The position numbers and the translations under genes are program-made. Positions 38,465-48,153 of a stretch of 64,000 bases of DNA are shown here, piece by piece. Origin of the DNA: Deinococcus alpinitundrae (GTDB taxonomy: Bacteria; Deinococcota; Deinococci; Deinococcales; Deinococcaceae); contig NZ_WXZL01000006.1 of NCBI RefSeq assembly GCF_009982895.1, forward strand, positions 150,528 to 214,527, written 5' to 3'. Position 1 is the first letter of the stretch, and each line of letters starts with the position of its first letter. A model generated the notes under the pieces. It made no database searches and had not been told where the DNA came from. It was given only the letters and a program-made list of their open reading frames with translations.

Positions 38465-39451
38465 ATGACTGATTCCCAGACCACGCCCGAACCGATCACC
38501 TCGCCGTTCGGTGCACGCAGCACGGCAATGGACGTTGTCGCCGGGCATGACCTAAGCGGCCAGACCGCCGTCGTCACCGGAGCTGCTTCCGGCATCGGTG
38601 TCGAAACGGCCCGTGCCCTGTTGAGTGCTGGGGCGCGGGTTTTGCTGGCAGTGCGCGATATGGCGAAGGGTGAGGCGGTGGCCCAGGAGCTGAGAGCGAG
38701 TACCGGCAACGACGCGGCACACGTCGTCGAACTCGACCTCAGTTCGCTGGCCTCGGTGCGGACAGCGGCGGCCCGTATTCTGGACCTTGCGCCCCAGCTC
38801 GACCTGTTGATCGACAACGCGGGCGTGATGGTCACGCCATTCTCGCGCACCGCCGACGGCTTCGAGATGCAGTTTGGGACCAACCATCTGGGTCACTTCC
38901 TGCTCACCGAGCTGCTGATGCCTGCCTTGCTGGCGGCAGCCCCGGCGCGGGTGGTGGCGCTCAGCAGCAGTGGGCACCGACGCAGCGACGTGCTTCTGGA
39001 CGACCTCAACTACGATTCGCGGCCCTACGACAAGTGGGAAGCCTACGGCAACTCCAAGACCGCCAACGCGCTGTTCGCCGTTGGTCTGACCCAAAAGTAC
39101 GGTGCTCAGGGCGTCACGGCCAACTCGGTCAACCCTGGCGGCATCATGACCGGCTTGCAAAAGCACCTGCCTATCGAGGAGCAGCGGGCGATGGGCTGGA
39201 TGGACGAGCAGGGCAACCTCAATCCCGTCTTCAAAACAGTCGAGCAGGGCGCGGCCACCAGCGTCTGGGCAGCGGTGGGCACCGAGCTGGAGGGCGTCGG
39301 CGGCCTCTACCTGGAGGATGTGCAGGAGGCACTGCCGGTGAACCCGTCGCGGCCCTACGTCGGCTACCTGCCCTATCTGCGTGACAGCCAGAAAGCGCAG
39401 CGGTTGTGGGACGAGAGCGAGAAACTGGTCGGCCTGAAGTCATCGCTCTGA
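38465..39451 (+). CDS. short-chain dehydrogenase/reductase
   Basis: A 328-residue SDR with the cofactor motif TGAASGIGVETARAL, the NAG region DLLIDNAGVMVTPF, catalytic Ser in VVALSSSGHR and the YGNSKTANALF motif (Tyr-x-x-x-Lys). The overall form resembles the retinol dehydrogenase/WW-domain oxidoreductase group. Substrate not predictable. Its promoter has an unusual inverted repeat, so it is probably inducible. Confidence 0.9.
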   Translation: MTDSQTTPEPITSPFGARSTAMDVVAGHDLSGQTAVVTGAASGIGVETARALLSAGARVLLAVRDMAKGEAVAQELRASTGNDAAHVVELDLSSLASVRTAAARILDLAPQLDLLIDNAGVMVTPFSRTADGFEMQFGTNHLGHFLLTELLMPALLAAAPARVVALSSSGHRRSDVLLDDLNYDSRPYDKWEAYGNSKTANALFAVGLTQKYGAQGVTANSVNPGGIMTGLQKHLPIEEQRAMGWMDEQGNLNPVFKTVEQGAATSVWAAVGTELEGVGGLYLEDVQEALPVNPSRPYVGYLPYLRDSQKAQRLWDESEKLVGLKSSL

Positions 39452-39455
39452 GGCA

Positions 39456-39492
39456 AGCGAAACCGCCCCAGCAGTTCAGGGGCGGTTTCGCT
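39456..39492. terminator. 14-bp perfect hairpin after the SDR gene
   Basis: Arms 39456-39469 and 39479-39492 are exact complements with a 9-nt loop, starting a few bases after the SDR stop. There is no long T-run, so it may act as a transcript stabiliser rather than a terminator. Confidence 0.6.
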
Positions 39493-39499
39493 GATTGGA

Positions 39500-39775
39500 C
39501 AGATTGGGGATGAACAGGGCCGCTCGCGACCCGACTTCCGAAAGTCGAAAACAAGCACACCGTCGGCGCTTCCATTCCGGTAGAGACAGAATACGCTCTG
39601 GACGTACTCAGTGAATGTAATTCAAGTCTGAATAGCTGCATAGGGGTCTGCGGAGCTGACTGAGCGAGTGTGGAGGGCGAGCCTAAACTCTCGGGAACGC
39701 CAGACCGAGAACGGTAAGCTATTTGGCCTAAGCCCGGTTTTTGCCGTCTATGCCGACTTCTCGTAGGCTCAAGCC
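39500..39775. other. intergenic region before the GNAT pseudogene
   Basis: No gene is convincing. An AT-richer part lies near 39590-39640. TAAACT occurs at 39687-39692 with no start codon soon after. TAGGCT ends 6 nt before the GTG of the pseudogene. Confidence 0.45.
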
Positions 39776-40427
39776 GTGGAAGACACTCTCCCGATGCTCC
39801 GAGATTTTCGGCCCGAAGACGCCGTTGAGATCGCCCAGCTCGTGACCGCCAGCGTGCGCGGCCACTGGACCTACATACCCGAACACTTCACCGTCTCGGT
39901 GCAGCCGGGGCGATTCCGCACGGTCGCCCAACGTCTCACCGTTTGGTGACGGTGCATCCGACGCATTCCGGCTGGATTTTGCGGGGGAGGCCGAACACTT
40001 CAACCCGCTCTACACCCTGGCGCTGACCCGGCTGCCTGGACGCGCTCCGCTCATCGGCGTGGTCCGCGAGGACTTCGGCGAGCAGATGTACTTCTTTGCG
40101 GCGGCGGGCTTTCGCAACGCCTGGCAATCCTGGGGCGCGCACCTGAAGCTGGCCCGGTTCAAGTTCTCGCCTTTCAGAACGCTGGAAGAACGCCTGTTTC
40201 TGGAGGGGTACGAAGTGGAGCTGCTCTCCAACGATGCGCCGCCAGCCGACTGGGAAGCCCTCCACGCGCTGAGCCGCGAAGCCGTGCACGACGCGCCGCA
40301 GAACCCGACCACGACGCCGGACGACCTGAGGCTGGAGAAATTGCGCGAGCTGATCCGGCGTGAGGAAACGGTTTTTGTGGCCCGGCACAAACATCAGATC
40401 GTCGCCTTCACCCGGCTGACCTTGCGC

Positions 40428-41614
40428 AGGGTAGAAGCCTGGAACTATGACCGACATGGCGTCGGCATGATGGCGGTGCTGAGCAGGCGCAGCACGCTCC
40501 ACACAGAGTCCGCAATGCCGATGGCCATTGCTGGTGTCCGCTGCGCATATTGACGGCGCCCCACCGGTTCTTCCAATTTCACCCGTAGGCTCCGGTGGAT
40601 CCGGCAAAAGTTGTCCACAGCGTTCACCAGATCGCTGACCGTCTGGCGGACGTGAGGAAGCCTTGCAAACGCGAGGCTCCTGCGCACCTGATGCGGGTTC
40701 ATGCGTCGGGCAGTGCCGTTATGGCCTTCCACAGCAGAGGTGTTCGGCGTGATGTACCCCAGCGCATCGAGCTCCTGATCGATGCGCCGCTGGCTCCTAG
40801 CGGCGCATTCAATGCGGATGTCTGTGACGCGCTTACTGTGATAGGTCTTGATGATCCGCACGTGCCCTGACATCCTGGGGATGCGATACTGAAGCCTCGG
40901 GAGCCGTCCACGGCTCCCCTGACGCTTGGGCTGGTCAGGTCGGTCGAACACCTGTGCGAACAGCGAGTCGTACGGCAACCAGCCATCTGTGAACAGCACC
41001 ACGCTCTGCGGATCATACAACCGGGAACAGGGACCGAACAGCAATCGCACCGCCAGATCCATCGTCCTCGCGCCCAGCGCGTTCTGCACCAGGAATTTTG
41101 AGCGTGAATCGATCACAGTTGCCTCCCAGCACGGCTGATCCTTACGCCCAACGAAGCTGTGCCGCTCATCCGCCTGCACACTCGTCACCTGTAGATCCTG
41201 GGCGTGGTGATCGTGAACACACTGGGCGTGTTCACCAGCGATGCAAACCAACCGGGAGACGGTGGTGCGGTGCGTCTGGCTCAGCTCAGCGGTCTGTTTG
41301 AATCTGTTGCCGCGCGTCACATGCGCCATGATGTTCGCTGCGCGCTCACGGGGGAGCTTGACGTTCCACAGGGCCGTTCCCTTCAGTTCACTGAATTCCC
41401 GCCCGCAGCTGGCGCAGCGCAGCAACCGGCGTGGCCCCGAGCGCGTGTCGTACCACTTACGAAGACGCAGATTCCCGAGACCCGCTTGGCCAAAGGCCGG
41501 ACAGGCGGTGTTGAGGCAACGGAAACCGTCGAGTGAGGATGAATCCATGCGTCCGGAGATAGGCCCCAGATGCCGCTCCTGTCAGGCATGTCGGTTATGA
41601 TTCCAGACTTCTAT
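40428..41614 (-). mobile_element. IS1-like insertion sequence
   Basis: About 1.19 kb. The ends carry inverted repeats with 24 of 30 positions matching (GTAGAAGCCTGG.. left, ATAGAAGTCTGG.. from the right, both reading ACCGACATG further in). The target CTTGCGC is present on both sides (40421-40427 and 41615-41621). It carries one transposase gene on the minus strand. Insertion splits the GNAT gene. Confidence 0.85.
40445..41548 (-). CDS. IS1-like transposase
   Basis: A 367-residue single-frame transposase. The N-terminal zinc-ribbon (CLNTACPAFGQAGLGN and LLRCASCGREFSELKGT) is as in InsA of IS1, followed by an HTH-like part and a DDE domain (QADERHSFVGRKD with first Asp, LFTDGWLPYDSLF with second, VEGHNGTARR with Glu). 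The stop codon lies in the inverted repeat. It looks intact. The family label IS1 is by domain similarity; IS1595-like cannot be excluded. Confidence 0.8.
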   Translation of the reverse strand: MDSSSLDGFRCLNTACPAFGQAGLGNLRLRKWYDTRSGPRRLLRCASCGREFSELKGTALWNVKLPRERAANIMAHVTRGNRFKQTAELSQTHRTTVSRLVCIAGEHAQCVHDHHAQDLQVTSVQADERHSFVGRKDQPCWEATVIDSRSKFLVQNALGARTMDLAVRLLFGPCSRLYDPQSVVLFTDGWLPYDSLFAQVFDRPDQPKRQGSRGRLPRLQYRIPRMSGHVRIIKTYHSKRVTDIRIECAARSQRRIDQELDALGYITPNTSAVEGHNGTARRMNPHQVRRSLAFARLPHVRQTVSDLVNAVDNFCRIHRSLRVKLEEPVGRRQYAQRTPAMAIGIADSVWSVLRLLSTAIMPTPCRS

Positions 41615-41781
41615 CTTGCGCGGCCAGCACGCGGAAACCGAACAGACAGCCGTGAGCCGTTCGCACCGCAACAAGGGTCTGGCGACGCTGCTCAAGGCGC
41701 GTTCACTGGCCTGGGCGCGTGAGAATGGCGGCACCGAGGCCAGTGCTGGCGGCACGGTCCTGAACTTGGCGATACTGAAAC

Positions 41782-42315
41782 TCAATCACCGCCTGGGTTA
41801 TTTGCCGGAGCCGATGTGGGTGACGTGGCGGCTGGAGCGCTGAGCGCTTTCTTGCCTTTCTTGCCTGGTCCTTCGCTCGCCTTTGATGCGTACTGCTTCA
41901 CTCCCCCCGCTGCCGCGAACTCGGTTTCCAGCTCGGCCAGTGGCTTCTCGGGCTTGCTGCTGGTGTCGCCCGGCAGGGTGTGGGCAAAGACTTCTATGGC
42001 GTCGGGATAGCCGTCACCGTCCGCGTCACCGTTGGCGGCCAGCACGCCGTACAGCACGTCGCTGAACCTCGCTTTGGGATTCATCTGAAAGCCTTTCTGG
42101 AGCGCCTGCCCGAAGAGGTTCCAGGGCGCGCCGCCAGACTTGTTGACATGACAGAAGGTGCAGGCCATGACCTTGCCGCTGTACTGCCACAGCGGCTCGC
42201 CCACGTCGTAGTGCAGTTGATGGATGGCCGTCAGGCGAAAAGCGGGCATCGAGAGGGCGGGCGTCAGGACGAGGAGGCCCAACGCTGCCCAGCGCCGAAG
42301 AATCAACCCAGCCAT
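41782..42315 (-). CDS. secreted cytochrome-c-like protein with EF-hand motif
   Basis: A 177-residue protein with a signal peptide ([14 protein letters not shown]). It has one heme-binding motif CTFCH near 52-56, and an EF-hand or dockerin-like calcium loop [16 protein letters not shown] at about 94-109, then a Lys/Ala-rich tail. The calcium loop suggests binding to a surface partner. It overlaps the DUF1501 stop by 13 bp and ends 62 bp into the end of the GNAT pseudogene on the other strand. Probably the last gene of the sigma-led row. Confidence 0.72.
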   Translation of the reverse strand: MAGLILRRWAALGLLVLTPALSMPAFRLTAIHQLHYDVGEPLWQYSGKVMACTFCHVNKSGGAPWNLFGQALQKGFQMNPKARFSDVLYGVLAANGDADGDGYPDAIEVFAHTLPGDTSSKPEKPLAELETEFAAAGGVKQYASKASEGPGKKGKKALSAPAATSPTSAPANNPGGD

Positions 42316-43472
42316 TTCGGGCCGTTGAAGCTGCCGCCCAGAATCTCTTTTGAGTCCAGTTTCAGCCAGCTGTCGAGCGCCTGGGCATACACGCCCCGGA
42401 AATCCTGCTTGTAGCGGATATCGCCGTCGGCCAGGCTCTCCAGGTCAGGGCTGTCGCCGTGAATGCCGCCCTTCACCGACTTGCCCAGCACGAACATCAC
42501 GCTGCCCTGGCCGTGATCGGTTCCGGCGCTGTCGTTCTCGGCCACCCGCCGTCCGAACTCGGAGAAGCCCATCACGACCACCTTGTCTGCGAGGCCCTGC
42601 ATGTCGAGGTCAGCTTGGAAGGCGGCCAAGCCCTCGGCCAGCTGGATCAGCAGATCGTCTTGCTCGGCGCGCTGCCCGGCGTGGGTATCGAAGCTGCCCA
42701 GCGAGGTGTAGAGCACCCGCTGGCCGTTGCCGCCCGCGATCAGCCGGGCGATGTCCTGCAAGCTGGCGGCAAATTTGCTGTCGGGGTACTTCGCGCCGGA
42801 GCGGTACTTGCTGAGGTTTTTTTGCACGCGGGCGGTGTTGAGGAGCATCTGCTTGGTGGCTTTCTGGAGGTACCCGGCCTCACCCGTGCGCGGCGTGTTC
42901 AGCATAGCTGTGAAGGGATCGTGCAGGCCAGCGGGCAACTTGACCTGAAAACCGTCCACACTGCTGATGCTGGGCAGCGAAAAATCCTTGGCCTGCAGGG
43001 CCAGCGGCGTGGCGTTGCCGATGTTGCTGGCGCAAAACGGGTCGCCGATGGTCTCGGCAATGCGCCCGATCCAGCCGTCCGAGGCGGCCTGGCTGGGATC
43101 GGCGGTGTGCCAGATGGCCATGCTGGCAAAGTGGCTGCGGTTGGGATTGGGATAACCGATATTTTCCAGCCAGCCGAGCTGCCCGGCGTCCCAGAATTTG
43201 CTCAGCGCCCGCAGGCTGGGGTGCATGCCCAGGTCGGCGTTCAGCGTCAGCACGTCTTTTTTGGCAATGGCGATGTTGGGCCGGGCCGCGTAGTACGCGC
43301 CGTTGGAATAGGGAACCAGGGTGTTGAGGCCGTCGTTGCCGCCGGTGAGCTGAATGACCACCAGGGTCTTGTCGCCGCCTGCCTGGGCCGCTGCCCGCGC
43401 CAGAAAACCGGGCATCCCGCTGGTGACGCTGACCGCCAGCGCCGAGACTTTGAGAAAATCGCGCCTGTTCAT
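42303..43472 (-). CDS. DUF1501 protein, Tat-exported
   Basis: A 389-residue protein with a twin-arginine signal [18 protein letters not shown]1501 proteins belong to the alkaline phosphatase/sulfatase-like superfamily; here [20 protein letters not shown] near the start and [14 protein letters not shown] near the end are the typical metal-site motifs. GGAAGGAG precedes the ATG. It nearly always pairs with a DUF1800 gene, as here. Function unknown, proposed in extracellular polymer or lipid handling. Confidence 0.9.
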   Translation of the reverse strand: MNRRDFLKVSALAVSVTSGMPGFLARAAAQAGGDKTLVVIQLTGGNDGLNTLVPYSNGAYYAARPNIAIAKKDVLTLNADLGMHPSLRALSKFWDAGQLGWLENIGYPNPNRSHFASMAIWHTADPSQAASDGWIGRIAETIGDPFCASNIGNATPLALQAKDFSLPSISSVDGFQVKLPAGLHDPFTAMLNTPRTGEAGYLQKATKQMLLNTARVQKNLSKYRSGAKYPDSKFAASLQDIARLIAGGNGQRVLYTSLGSFDTHAGQRAEQDDLLIQLAEGLAAFQADLDMQGLADKVVVMGFSEFGRRVAENDSAGTDHGQGSVMFVLGKSVKGGIHGDSPDLESLADGDIRYKQDFRGVYAQALDSWLKLDSKEILGGSFNGPKWLG

Positions 43473-43560
43473 GGGAACTCCTTCGGAGGGAAAGTGGATT
43501 GTGGGGCCTGAGGAGGAACACAGGGCAGTCCCTGGCGCTCGTCTCTCGCGGACGGCTGCT

Positions 43561-44829
43561 CTAAATCAATTGATATTCGGGACTGACCAGCATCAGATAG
43601 GTGCGCTGGGCGGGCGGCAACTTAGCGAGTGCGGGCGGCAGGGTCTCACTGCCGATCAGCGACAGCGTGCTGAATTCGGGCGTGGGGCTGCTGCCCTGCC
43701 CCAGTGCCTGCTTGCCCAGGGTCAGTCCGGCGGCCACCTGCATGCGCAGCAGCAGCGTGCCGTCGTTGATCCACTCGCGGCCCCCGTCCCAGCCCTTGAC
43801 GGTGGGTGGGTGCAGCAGTTGCTGGCCCAGCCGCGCCAGGGTACCGCTCAGGTTGAGGTAGGTCTTCTCGCCGATGTCGCTGCGGCGGCCAGCGGAGCGC
43901 AGCGCCCCCACCACGAACTCGGCAGGACTGCGGATGATGCTGCTGCGGGCCGTATAAAACTCCTGGCTGCTCAGCAGGTCCTGCATCACTGCCCCCAAAT
44001 CGCCGCTGTGCTGGCGGTAGCTCTCAGTGAGGCGGGCCTGTCCGGCGGGATCGGGCGCGTCGCTGACAAACGAGCGCCACAGTTTCATGGCGACCCGCTC
44101 GGCGGTGGCCGGGTGGCCCGCCGCCAGCCGCACGATGTCGTCACCGCCGAGGTTGCCCTTCTGGCCGAGGTAGGTTTTTGAGCCGCCGTCGTGCTGTTTG
44201 GGGTTGAAGGTGAACGTCTGCGGCTCGGCAAACTGCTTGTTGCCCCGGCCACCCTGATAGGTCCAGCCGGTGAGCGCCCTGGCGCCTTCCTTCACGTCGG
44301 TTTCCGAGTAGTGGCCGATGCCTGCCGTGTAAAGTTCGAGCAGTTCGCGGCCCAGGTTCTCGTTGGGCTTGCCCTTCTTGTTCTGGTCGTTGTCGAGGTA
44401 GTGCATCACGGCAGGCGTTTTGACGGCAGCCAGCGCCAGGTCGGTGAAGGGACTCAGGGCATGCCCGCGCAGCACCGTCAGGTAGCCTTCCAGCGCGCTG
44501 ACATTCTTGACCTTGTCGGTGCCGATGACGAAGTGGTTACTCCACATCAGCGTCAGGCGCTCGCGCAGTGGGTAGGGGGTCAGCACCATCTCGCGCAGCC
44601 AGCCCGCTTCCATCAGCTTGAGGGCGGCGGCGGGCGTCGCTGCTTCCAGGGGCTTGAAGGGCGTGTCGAGGGTGGTCACGGGAAACTTTAGGAGTCCGGC
44701 GGCGGCAGCCTGCGGCGTCTGCCCAACCAGGGCGCGGATCTGCGCTTCGGTGGCCCCGAAACTGGTGCGGCGCAGCAGGTGGGCCGCGTCGGTCAGGGTC
44801 AGGGGTTGGGTGTGTGGGGTGAGGGGCAC
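43561..44829 (-). CDS. DUF1800 protein
   Basis: A 422-residue protein matching DUF1800: it starts with [18 protein letters not shown], has [14 protein letters not shown] and the block [20 protein letters not shown], and ALTGWTYQ. No clear signal peptide, unlike its partner DUF1501. GTG start has AGGAG 8 nt upstream. The pair is co-transcribed downstream of the sigma factor row. Confidence 0.9.
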   Translation of the reverse strand: MPLTPHTQPLTLTDAAHLLRRTSFGATEAQIRALVGQTPQAAAAGLLKFPVTTLDTPFKPLEAATPAAALKLMEAGWLREMVLTPYPLRERLTLMWSNHFVIGTDKVKNVSALEGYLTVLRGHALSPFTDLALAAVKTPAVMHYLDNDQNKKGKPNENLGRELLELYTAGIGHYSETDVKEGARALTGWTYQGGRGNKQFAEPQTFTFNPKQHDGGSKTYLGQKGNLGGDDIVRLAAGHPATAERVAMKLWRSFVSDAPDPAGQARLTESYRQHSGDLGAVMQDLLSSQEFYTARSSIIRSPAEFVVGALRSAGRRSDIGEKTYLNLSGTLARLGQQLLHPPTVKGWDGGREWINDGTLLLRMQVAAGLTLGKQALGQGSSPTPEFSTLSLIGSETLPPALAKLPPAQRTYLMLVSPEYQLI

Positions 44830-44903
44830 AAGGTCTCCTAGTGGATCAGCGCGTTTGAATCAGTTCAGGGTTGACAGGCGTTCGGGAACAGTGAGCGTCA
44901 GCT

Positions 44904-45701
44904 CTACGGATTGGAGTCGCCCGGCGGCGCAAATGTTCCCAGGGCGCTGGCATCGCCGGGCCGCACCCCTTTGAGGGCCGCCTGAAGGTCCGGGACTGCC
45001 AGGTTGCCGACCAGCCACACGAAGCCGGTGCCGACCGGACGCGAGGCCACGCCCTGCGCCGCCTTGACGTTCTTCTGGGCCAGCACCAGCGCCAGCACAT
45101 TGACGCCGTCACTGAGGTTGAGACTGAGATTGGATTGCCCGCCCGCTTTGCGCTGGCCCACCCCCACCGGCTCGAAACCCGGCGGCAGTACCAGTCCCGG
45201 CAGGGCCAGCCTCAGTGCCTGCCCCAGCCCCGACAGGAGGTCGGCTTTCAGCGGCTGGGCGCGTTTTTGCAGCTTATCGGCCCGCAACAGTTCGGCGCGG
45301 CGGGCCAGCGTACCGTCTGCGCCCCGTTCTTCGTAGGCCAGTGGCACGTTCCAGCTGGTGTCCACCCAGATGCGCCAGCTCGCCGCCGCGCCGACCTTGG
45401 GCGTCAGGGTATAGACGCGGGTCGGGCGGCCCGCCACCGTCTCGGCAACGCCCGGCTTGACGGTGAAGTTTTGCCGCAGCAAGCGGGGAAACACCTTGAT
45501 CGGCGGCAGACTGGCGGCCCGGCGAACCGGCACGGCGCGCGGCGGAAAGAGAACCGTCAGGCTGGCGTCGCCGCGTACGACGAATTTGAGGTTCCTGTTC
45601 AGCGCGCCCAGCAGCACGTCGGTATCGCTGGGCGGCGTCATCTGTGCGGTGGCCAGCGAGCTTGCCAGCAGCCAGGCGGCTGTCCCCAGGGCGCGCCTCA
45701 C
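44904..45701 (-). CDS. secreted RseB/MucB-like regulator
   Basis: A 265-residue protein with signal peptide (WLLASSLATAQ). The region FVVRGDASLTVLFPPRAVPV through VAGRPTRVYTLTPK and SWRIWVDTSWNVPLAYEERG resembles the lipid-binding fold of RseB. In E. coli RseB protects the anti-sigma factor from cleavage and senses lipoproteins or lipopolysaccharide; here the upstream gene is a small membrane anti-sigma-like protein. The GTG overlaps the anti-sigma stop (GTGA). Confidence 0.72.
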   Translation of the reverse strand: MRRALGTAAWLLASSLATAQMTPPSDTDVLLGALNRNLKFVVRGDASLTVLFPPRAVPVRRAASLPPIKVFPRLLRQNFTVKPGVAETVAGRPTRVYTLTPKVGAAASWRIWVDTSWNVPLAYEERGADGTLARRAELLRADKLQKRAQPLKADLLSGLGQALRLALPGLVLPPGFEPVGVGQRKAGGQSNLSLNLSDGVNVLALVLAQKNVKAAQGVASRPVGTGFVWLVGNLAVPDLQAALKGVRPGDASALGTFAPPGDSNP

Positions 45702-46051
45702 CACTCGCTCCCCAGCGCCGAGGTGTAGGCGTCGTAGGCGGCGCTGCTGGCGAGCACCGGCTGGAACGTGGTCGTCAGCATGGGCCGCAGCACCAGCACC
45801 CCGCCGAAGAGGGCAGCGGCAGCCAGTAGCGGCGGCCACCAGCGCAGCGGGCGGGGTGGGCGGCGTTCCGGTGAAGAGGCGGATTCGGCGGGTAGCATTT
45901 CGCTAGGTAGCGTCTCGCGCTTCAAAAAGCGCTGCGCCGCGCCCAGGTCCTGCGGGGTCAGCTGCCGCGCCTGGGCAAACAGAGCGTCCAGGGCAGCATC
46001 GTCGAACGCTTCTGGGTCAAAGGTCTTGGGGGGGTCAGACGGCGGCTTCAT
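45698..46051 (-). CDS. putative membrane anti-sigma factor
   Basis: A 117-residue protein with a cytoplasmic acidic N-terminal part ([19 protein letters not shown]), a Pro-rich stretch, and one membrane helix ([16 protein letters not shown]), then a short outer tail. No zinc-binding motif. It is placed between an ECF sigma gene and an RseB-like gene, overlapping both by 4 bp, which supports an anti-sigma role; sequence alone would not identify it. Confidence 0.65.
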   Translation of the reverse strand: MKPPSDPPKTFDPEAFDDAALDALFAQARQLTPQDLGAAQRFLKRETLPSEMLPAESASSPERRPPRPLRWWPPLLAAAALFGGVLVLRPMLTTTFQPVLASSAAYDAYTSALGSEW

Positions 46052-46641
46052 GACTTGACTCCTTGTTTCGGGGTGGGTTGCTGGGGGGTCGGCACATCCC
46101 AGCGCCCGCTGAGTAATACGCGGAGCTGGGCGCGGCCCCGGCTGATTCTGGATTTGACGGTACCGAGTTCGACCCCCAGCACCTCGGCAACCTCGGCGTA
46201 GTCGAGTTCGGCCAGTTCGCGCAGGGTCACGGCCTCGCGCACGCCCTCCGGCAACTGGCGCAGGGCCCAGGCCAGCAACTCGCGCAGCTGGGCCTGCTCA
46301 CCGGCGCGGGCCGGATCGTGGTGGGCAGTGGGTTCGGGCCAGTCGTCGAGAGACTCGGGCTGTTTTTTTCTCAGCGCCGCCGCGCAGGCGTTCAGGGTGA
46401 TGCGGTGCAGCCAGGTGCTGAATCTGGCCTCGCCCCGAAAGGAGTTCAGGTTTCGGTGCACGCTGACAAACACCTCCTGCACCACGTCGTCGGCGCTGCT
46501 CGGTCCCACCAGGCTGGCCGCCAGGCGGTGAACCTGGGGCGCATGGCGGTTCAGCAGCACCTCGAACGCCGCCGCTCCCCGGCTCCCGGCTTCCCCGGAG
46601 CGGATCAGATGGATGAGTTGTTCGTCGGTGTCGGTGTCCAT
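46048..46641 (-). CDS. ECF-type RNA polymerase sigma factor
   Basis: A 197-residue sigma-70 group 4 protein. Region 2 reads [17 protein letters not shown] and [18 protein letters not shown], region 4 reads [19 protein letters not shown] and [20 protein letters not shown]. The ATG is taken at [10 protein letters not shown], downstream of a possible autoregulated promoter. It likely controls the four envelope genes that follow. Longer in-frame starts overlap the divergent phosphotransferase promoter. Confidence 0.92.
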   Translation of the reverse strand: MDTDTDEQLIHLIRSGEAGSRGAAAFEVLLNRHAPQVHRLAASLVGPSSADDVVQEVFVSVHRNLNSFRGEARFSTWLHRITLNACAAALRKKQPESLDDWPEPTAHHDPARAGEQAQLRELLAWALRQLPEGVREAVTLRELAELDYAEVAEVLGVELGTVKSRISRGRAQLRVLLSGRWDVPTPQQPTPKQGVKS

Positions 46642-46677
46642 GCCTGGGGCCGCCCTGCTCACGCGCCTTGTCTCTTG

Positions 46678-46703
46678 GAGTCGGGTGGAGTGCAAAAAGT
46701 TCC
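46678..46703 (-). promoter_or_regulatory. possible ECF autoregulatory promoter
   Basis: On the minus strand GGAAC (46699-46703) followed by a T-run, then CGACTC (46678-46683) after 15 bp, fits the layout of ECF (sigma-E-like) promoters. It lies about 40 bp upstream of the sigma start. Confidence 0.4.
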
Positions 46704-46732
46704 CGGTCCCCGCCTTTGCTACTCTAGGCCGC

Positions 46733-47494
46733 GTGAGTCTGAACCTGCCGCCGGAACTCAGACGGGTGCTGCCCGCCGCCCGCTGGGAAGACGTGTCGGG
46801 CGAGTCGGGAGCCACCACCTGGCAAAGCCGCAACTACTTTGTCAAGGTGCAGCCGCGCGGCCTGCCCGAGAGCCTGCGTACCGAGCAGGCCAAGTTGCGC
46901 TGGCTGGTCGGGCGCGTGCCGGTGCCGCGTGTGGTCGGTTACGCTGCCGACGAGGCGAGCGAGTACTTGGCCACCACCCGTCTGCCAGGTGTGCCGATGC
47001 ACCATCCCGACGCCCTGCTGCATGCCCGGCGCAATGCCGAACTGCTGGCCCGCGCCCTGCGCGAACTCCACGCCCTGCCGATCCGCGACTGTCCCTTCAA
47101 CGCTAGCCTGGCCGTCAAGCTGCGGCAGGCCCGCGAACGGGTGGAAGGCGGACTGGTGGACGAGGCCGACTTCGACGCCGAGCGGCTGGGCCAGTCGGCA
47201 GATCAGGTGCTCAGGCAGCTCCTCAAGACGCGCCCCGCTGCCGAGGACTTGGTTGTCACGCACGGCGACGCCTGCCTGCCCAACATCCTGGTGTCGGGCG
47301 AATACGTCGAGGGCTTCGTGGACGTGGGCCGCCTGGGCATCGCCGACCGCCATCAGGATCTGGCACTGGCCTGCCGCAGCCTGCGCCGCAATGAGGACGA
47401 AGACCTGGCGGAGCATTTCCTGAACACCTACGGCCCAGCCCTGATTGATCCGGCGAAACTGGCGTACTACCAAGCACTCGACGAACTGTTCTGA
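46733..47494 (+). CDS. aminoglycoside 3'-phosphotransferase-like kinase
   Basis: A 253-residue protein of the APH(3') type. The Brenner motif is [16 protein letters not shown], the DFG-like metal motif is [19 protein letters not shown], and an N-terminal NYFVKV supplies the ATP Lys. These motifs are those of APH(3')-II rather than general choline/homoserine kinases. GTG start follows TACTCT by 7 nt. The gene is near its sigma-factor neighbour only by divergence and shows codon use like the rest of the window, so it could be an ancestral form with resistance potential or a kinase of another substrate. Confidence 0.82.
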   Translation: MSLNLPPELRRVLPAARWEDVSGESGATTWQSRNYFVKVQPRGLPESLRTEQAKLRWLVGRVPVPRVVGYAADEASEYLATTRLPGVPMHHPDALLHARRNAELLARALRELHALPIRDCPFNASLAVKLRQARERVEGGLVDEADFDAERLGQSADQVLRQLLKTRPAAEDLVVTHGDACLPNILVSGEYVEGFVDVGRLGIADRHQDLALACRSLRRNEDEDLAEHFLNTYGPALIDPAKLAYYQALDELF

Positions 47495-47767
47495 TCTGCG
47501 GATTTTCTGAGCCTGCCAAATGTGTAAGGGTATGAGCGATCAAGCCGCGCTGGGACAGGATTTAATTGACCTTTAGAACCCCCTTAACGTGTCAAATGTC
47601 CTTTTCTATTTCCGTCCCTGTCAAGTAAAGTAAGGCCACTAACAAACCTGCATGTCGGACTGCTTTTGGTTGCAGACCTGTCCTATATAGAGGCGAGACT
47701 TTTTCATCAGTCTGCCAGGCAGCGTTGACTTTGGCGTTTGTTTCGAAGCTTTAAAGGGGGGAGTAGA
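47495..47767. other. AT-richer intergenic region
   Basis: This stretch is visibly lower in GC than neighbours (runs such as TTTAATTGACCTTTAG). TATATA is seen at 47684-47689 without a well spaced -35. It probably holds the promoter of the 65-residue protein. No RNA gene was recognised. Confidence 0.4.
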
Positions 47768-47965
47768 GTGTCAAATATCATCTGCACCTGGGTTCCAGGC
47801 ACCACCGATACGATTCGCCTGATGACCAAGCAAAAGACCCTGAAAATTAAACTCCGCCAGGTTGTTTCTCTACTGGGGCAGCAGGCGGTCAACGATCTTT
47901 ATCTAAGGGGCCGGTTTTCCAAGGTCGTGACGCCAGAGGAGCTGGAACAGTTGTTGAGGGCCTGA
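47768..47965 (+). CDS. small protein of unknown function
   Basis: A 65-residue basic protein starting MSNIICTWVPGTTDTIRL and ending FSKVVTPEELEQLLRA. The GTG start has a strong AAAGGGGGG ribosome site. No family recognised. Codon use is less GC-rich than neighbours. A downstream stretch of about 190 bp leads to the subtilase gene and seems to hold only its promoter. Confidence 0.55.
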   Translation: MSNIICTWVPGTTDTIRLMTKQKTLKIKLRQVVSLLGQQAVNDLYLRGRFSKVVTPEELEQLLRA

Positions 47966-48153
47966 AACGCTTCGGCGTCACCGGTTTGCAATTCCCCATC
48001 TATTTCAAGTCAAGAGAGCTGAGCGCGACGTAGGTGATCGCGCCCGGTTTCTTTGCTGTTCCCGGTGCGGCGCTGACCGCACTCTGACGTCCTCTTAAGC
48101 ATTCCTCACCTTCGACTTAGGGCGCGTCATCTGCGGCGAGGCATACTGCCTGC

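Larger units (their letters stand above)
39776..41843 (+). pseudogene. GNAT acetyltransferase gene, deleted, frameshifted and split by an IS
   Basis: The GTG at 39776 follows a leaderless TAGGCT. The N-terminal frame (MLRDFRPEDAVEIAQLVTAS) stops at 39948 in one frame, while the matching downstream part (VSPFGDGASDAFRLDF and so on) continues in another, with about 15 codons apparently missing between. Two GNAT domains can be traced up to TRLTLR at 40427. The IS1-like element follows, and the reading resumes after it at GQHAETEQTAVSRSHRNKGL and LLKARSLAWARENGG. Removing the IS with one target copy restores the second domain in frame. The N-terminal damage is independent, so the gene is dead. 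Confidence 0.8.
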
